Assembly (NCBI GenBank): GCA_900314985.1
Contig: OMXL01000002.1
Location: 58,410-122,409 of the forward strand
From: an uncultured Prevotellaceae bacterium
GTDB taxonomy: Bacteria; Bacteroidota; Bacteroidia; Bacteroidales; Bacteroidaceae
Length of the DNA stretch: 64,000 nucleotides
Direction of reading: 5' to 3'
Shown here piece after piece: positions 60,919 through 64,000 of the stretch. The notes beneath the pieces are model-generated. The model saw only the letters and a list, made by a program, of their open reading frames with translations, was not told where the DNA came from and did not search any database. Position 1 is the stretch's first letter; every line of letters starts with the position of its first letter. The translations under genes were made by a program, and so were the position numbers.

Positions 60919-63739
60919 AGTAGCTGGAGCGCTTGTCATACTTCAGCGCATCAGTCAGCGTAGCTGCATTACAACGGAACGAGAAGTTATAGCTGGTATA
61001 AGGCGACAGCACTACCTGACATGACATATTAAAACAGTGCAGGTCACGCGACAGTGATGCTGTAGTCATTGACAATTTCTTATTTTCAAAGTCGTAACCA
61101 GACGAGAAGGAGATATTCCAACCATCAGCCAGACGGATGTTACCGCTGAAGTTCAGGTTCTGCGTGAACTTATACGGATAGCGCATGGTATTGTAGTTGA
61201 AGTCACCCGCCGTATTCTCACGCATGGTGATACCATAGCCGAAGCTCAACGACCATGGCAGCGAGAATTTCATATAGCCATCCTCATCAGTCTCTGCCAA
61301 ACCGGCATCCTCCTTCTTAGCGCCATGCTTGCCAGCCTCCAAGTCCTTGTCAAGATTGGTATCAAGACCCGTATCGTATTCGTCGTCTTCGTCACTCTTA
61401 CCATTCTTACCCTTGTCTTTCTTCTTCTCCACCTTCTCACCACGTAACCACTTGAAGAAGTTGGCAACCTTCTTATCGTCAATGGTGTATGAGAGGTTCT
61501 GTGACATACCCTGGAAACGGCCAAAACGACCATAGCTATACTCGGTACGTTCACCAATATAAGGACGGGCACCCACAGAGTCAGCCTCGTAGGCATAGGT
61601 AGCAAATACTGCACTGATGTTAAGCGTATAGCTCTTCGACAGTTTCAGACGCAGACGGGTAGAGAGGTCACTCCACGGACGTGACTCAGCCGCAAAGTTA
61701 TACGACATCGATGCTCCGAGCTCATCAATCAGACTGATCTTCTTAAAGCCTGTAGAGTCATCATCACTTTTGATCTTCATCTCCACATTATTCGAGATGT
61801 CCATAGAAAGGCTTCCCGTCTTACCCTTACCGACTGTTCCGAAGAGTGCTCCCTGGAAATGGTTATACTCGACCAACGACACATTGCCATTGGCATCCGT
61901 CTTCTGATAGGTATCCACGTAACCATAGCGCGACGAGCCGAAGTCAGGCGCATAGTTGAAAGAGATGCTTGGCGTAAAGACGTGGCGGATGCGGTCAATC
62001 TTATCACCAAAGAGTTTACGGTTCGGAATGAAGAAACCATACAACTTGGTCGACATTCCCAAACTCATACTCCAGTTGTACACATTATAGAAGCCCTGCA
62101 ACGTGTCGACCACCTCCTTCTGGTTGGCCGTATCCCACGAACGGTTGTACTTCTGCGTATACATACGGTCGGTGAAGTTGAACGTTGGATTGACGTTGAG
62201 GAAGTTAAAGAAGGTAAAGTTACCACTGATAGGTATGGTATGTTGCATACCGTTACGCCAGTCCTTCGTCAGACTCGACTTCATCAGCTTATCTTCCTTC
62301 GTATTGATTTCGTTCTTAAACTGTCCCGTATAGCGCATAGAGATCTTCTCATACCAACGCTCTTCTCCCACACCATTCTTGCGCTTAAAAGGATAGAAGT
62401 TTGACACCGAGATGTTCAGGTCGGGCAATGTCAACGCAATGCTGGAGTCACGCATATTCTGGTTGAGGTTGAACGAACTTGTCAAACTCATGCCCAGACT
62501 GGAGAATCTGGTACCAAACGATACAGAACTGGTACGTGTCGACTGCGTCAGCGACTGCGGATTATACATAGATGTCAGGTTGTTACGCTCGTAGCTACTC
62601 GTCGCAAAGTTCACACTGGCACGTAATGTTCTATAAGGATTCGCCTTGGCATCCTGAGAATGCTGCCACAACACCTTAAAGCTCGTAGTCTTTGCGTAGT
62701 CTGGCATATTCTTATCGCCCGATACAGAATTCTGATAGCTCAGCAGCACAGAGCCATTATAGCGATAGCGGCGCTTGTAGTTGCTGGTAGCCGTCAAACC
62801 CCATGAGCCCTTGGTATATATCTCACCTATCAGTTTCAAATCCATCTTGTCACTGATAGCGAAGTAATAACCACCATCACGCAGATAGAAACCTCGCGAG
62901 GTCTCGTCACCATAGGTTGGCATGATGAAACCTGACGAATAGCTCTTGGTGAAGGGGAAGAAGCCATAAGGGATAGCGAACGGCAGCGGCACGTCGCAAA
63001 CCACCAGATAGGTCGGACCGAACACCACATTCTTACCTGGACGTACCTTGGCTCGCGACATGGCAAAATAGAAATCCGGATGGGGCAAGTCACACGTTGT
63101 ATAACGGCCGTGATACAAATGCATATCACCCTTACCGTTACGCTTAGACAATTCAGAAGTCATAAAACCATCTTCCTGCTGCGTATAGGCATTACTGATA
63201 AGACCTTTCTTTGTCTTGAAGTTGAATGCCATGGTATCTGTCTCATAGGTATCGTTACCCATCTTGAACACAGGAGTACCAAATTTCAGTCCTAACGTAT
63301 CAAGCGAACCTGTGGCATGCACCAAACTGGAATCAAGCGACATGTAGATCTGATCACTCTCCAAATCCATATCCTGATAGGTGACATGCGACTTACCATA
63401 GAGGTGTGCAATAGCGGTAGCACCCTCATAAGTCATGGAGTCGGTGGCAGAATAGGTTACCGGAGCATCAATACCATTCTTGCGCTGACGATTGGCAGAG
63501 TCGGCTGCTAACGAGTCGTCAATGGCTTTATTACGTTTCCAGATAAGCAACTGCAAAGAGTCCATCGAGGCTGTATCGGGGAGTGAACTCTTCACGCTGT
63601 CCGAGAGAAGCTGTTTCGTACTATCTGTCACAATAGAATCGCCCTCGAATGTACTTCCAGTAAAGCGCAACCGAGGTACTTCCGCCACCACGAAAACGAT
63701 GACGAAAAGCGACAGAAAAATGAGCGTTTTTCTTCTCAC
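60896..63739 (-). CDS. lptD: LPS-assembly protein LptD (Bacteroidetes type)
   Basis: 947 residues. An N-terminal hydrophobic segment (LIFLSLFVIVFVVAEVP), an LptA-like beta-jellyroll domain (about 95-230; YEGATAIAHLYGKSHVTYQDMDLESDQIYMSLDSS), then a large outer membrane barrel beginning FAIPYGFFPFTKSYSSGFIMPTYGDE. This is the pattern of the putative LptD proteins of Bacteroidetes, which insert LPS in the outer leaflet. An acidic/lysine insert near residues 775-815 (KKDKGKNGKSDEDDEYD) lies in a loop. The GTG start at 63739 is five bases from the box TACCTTTG, so the message may be leaderless. Confidence 0.9.
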   Translation of the reverse strand: MRRKTLIFLSLFVIVFVVAEVPRLRFTGSTFEGDSIVTDSTKQLLSDSVKSSLPDTASMDSLQLLIWKRNKAIDDSLAADSANRQRKNGIDAPVTYSATDSMTYEGATAIAHLYGKSHVTYQDMDLESDQIYMSLDSSLVHATGSLDTLGLKFGTPVFKMGNDTYETDTMAFNFKTKKGLISNAYTQQEDGFMTSELSKRNGKGDMHLYHGRYTTCDLPHPDFYFAMSRAKVRPGKNVVFGPTYLVVCDVPLPFAIPYGFFPFTKSYSSGFIMPTYGDETSRGFYLRDGGYYFAISDKMDLKLIGEIYTKGSWGLTATSNYKRRYRYNGSVLLSYQNSVSGDKNMPDYAKTTSFKVLWQHSQDAKANPYRTLRASVNFATSSYERNNLTSMYNPQSLTQSTRTSSVSFGTRFSSLGMSLTSSFNLNQNMRDSSIALTLPDLNISVSNFYPFKRKNGVGEERWYEKISMRYTGQFKNEINTKEDKLMKSSLTKDWRNGMQHTIPISGNFTFFNFLNVNPTFNFTDRMYTQKYNRSWDTANQKEVVDTLQGFYNVYNWSMSLGMSTKLYGFFIPNRKLFGDKIDRIRHVFTPSISFNYAPDFGSSRYGYVDTYQKTDANGNVSLVEYNHFQGALFGTVGKGKTGSLSMDISNNVEMKIKSDDDSTGFKKISLIDELGASMSYNFAAESRPWSDLSTRLRLKLSKSYTLNISAVFATYAYEADSVGARPYIGERTEYSYGRFGRFQGMSQNLSYTIDDKKVANFFKWLRGEKVEKKKDKGKNGKSDEDDEYDTGLDTNLDKDLEAGKHGAKKEDAGLAETDEDGYMKFSLPWSLSFGYGITMRENTAGDFNYNTMRYPYKFTQNLNFSGNIRLADGWNISFSSGYDFENKKLSMTTASLSRDLHCFNMSCQVVLSPYTSYNFSFRCNAATLTDALKYDKRSSYSNAVQWY

Positions 63740-63744
63740 GGCTG

Positions 63745-63752
63745 CAAAGGTA
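63745..63752 (-). promoter_or_regulatory. lptD promoter -7 box
   Basis: TACCTTTG on the minus strand, then CAGCC and the GTG start codon. Confidence 0.7.
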
Positions 63753-63917
63753 CAACTTTTTGGGCAGTTATAGAATATTTGAGGAAAGAAATTATGGGAA
63801 ATTGTAGGAAATTAACCCTTCATGCTATTTCGCCTTGCGACGATAACAGACACCAAGGCTTTGCAGGAACAGTTTAATTGATCGAATCTGACCGAAAAAT
63901 AGCTTTTTAAAAACTAT
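63753..63917. other. Non-coding stretch, nothing recognised
   Basis: I find no gene, RNA or clear hairpin between the lptD promoter and the start of E3. The sequence GGCTTTGCAGGAACAG near 63857-63872 is unremarkable. Confidence 0.5.
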
Positions 63918-64000
63918 CCTTCACCTTCACCTCGGAGGCTAAAAGTCCCTGTAAATAAAGGTTCGCGGGCGTTTCCTGCAGGCGCGAAGGGGATGCAGAA
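63918..64000. repeat. Composite element E3, partial at the right edge
   Basis: Tandem CCTTCACCTTCACCT (63918-63932), then the core CCCTGTAAATAAAGGTTCGC followed by GGGCG (63947-63971), as in E1 and E2. After it come CCTGCAGG, CGCGAAGGGGA and TGCAG, with TGCA centres about 19-20 bp apart, in the position and with the spacer wording of the E2 palindrome array. The right part is outside the window. Confidence 0.6.

Overview
The window looks like chromosome from a Prevotella-type member of the Bacteroidales. The grounds are the promoter boxes of the form TAnnTTTG ahead of most transcription units, two SusC/SusD loci, a starch locus with GH97, GH77 and GH13 enzymes, DUF4834 and GxxExxY genes, and secreted proteins ending in a short G-x-x-V / K-G-K-K tail. 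The genus call is inference; no rRNA gene is present.

Layout. 1-5533: a cobalamin-riboswitch operon on the minus strand (BtuB-like receptor, BtuG-like propeller, and a large secreted protein cut by the left edge). 5554-14335: housekeeping genes (HAD phosphatase, thioredoxin, dnaE, psd, pssA, DUF4834, pyrH, birA, tadA). 14649-24515: a SusC/SusD operon with a zinc metallohydrolase, a DUF4302 lipoprotein and an unknown secreted protein. 24542-26167: a two-gene cassette between two copies of one terminator, then a composite inverted-repeat element. 26168-31444: M6-type protease, coiled-coil lipoprotein, rsmI, tdk, and tRNA-Lys with a duplicated 3' end. 31450-48874: the starch locus (pullulanase, GH97, malQ, MFS transporter, a repeat-bounded GxxExxY gene, LacI regulator, then divergent susC-D-E-F). 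48915-50048: a second terminator-flanked small gene and a second composite element. 50186-55239: a probable iron locus (frameshifted porin, imelysin, di-heme protein, small membrane protein). 55325-63739: secreted amylase, pepT, CPA2 antiporter and LptD. The right edge holds the start of a third composite element.

How the parts fit. The LacI-family regulator probably controls starch use. A 16-bp operator lies exactly midway between the lacI and susC -7 boxes, and the same operator lies at the same offset upstream of the distant secreted amylase. SusC-F capture and import maltodextrins, the amylase, pullulanase and GH97 cut them, the MFS protein crosses the inner membrane, and MalQ works in the cytoplasm.

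The most unusual content is non-coding. (1) A family of composite elements (two complete, one partial) has terminal inverted repeats built of short tandem repeats, a shared core around CCTTGTnnACAAAGG..GCGGCG, and an array of AGCT-centred palindromes about 21 bp apart. (2) At least eleven arrays of 7-bp repeats are present, usually exactly four units. They lie in promoters, in gene junctions and inside coding sequences, including a signal peptide. (3) Small-gene cassettes sit between duplicated terminators. (4) Several genes appear to start only 4-5 nt after the promoter box, which suggests leaderless mRNAs.
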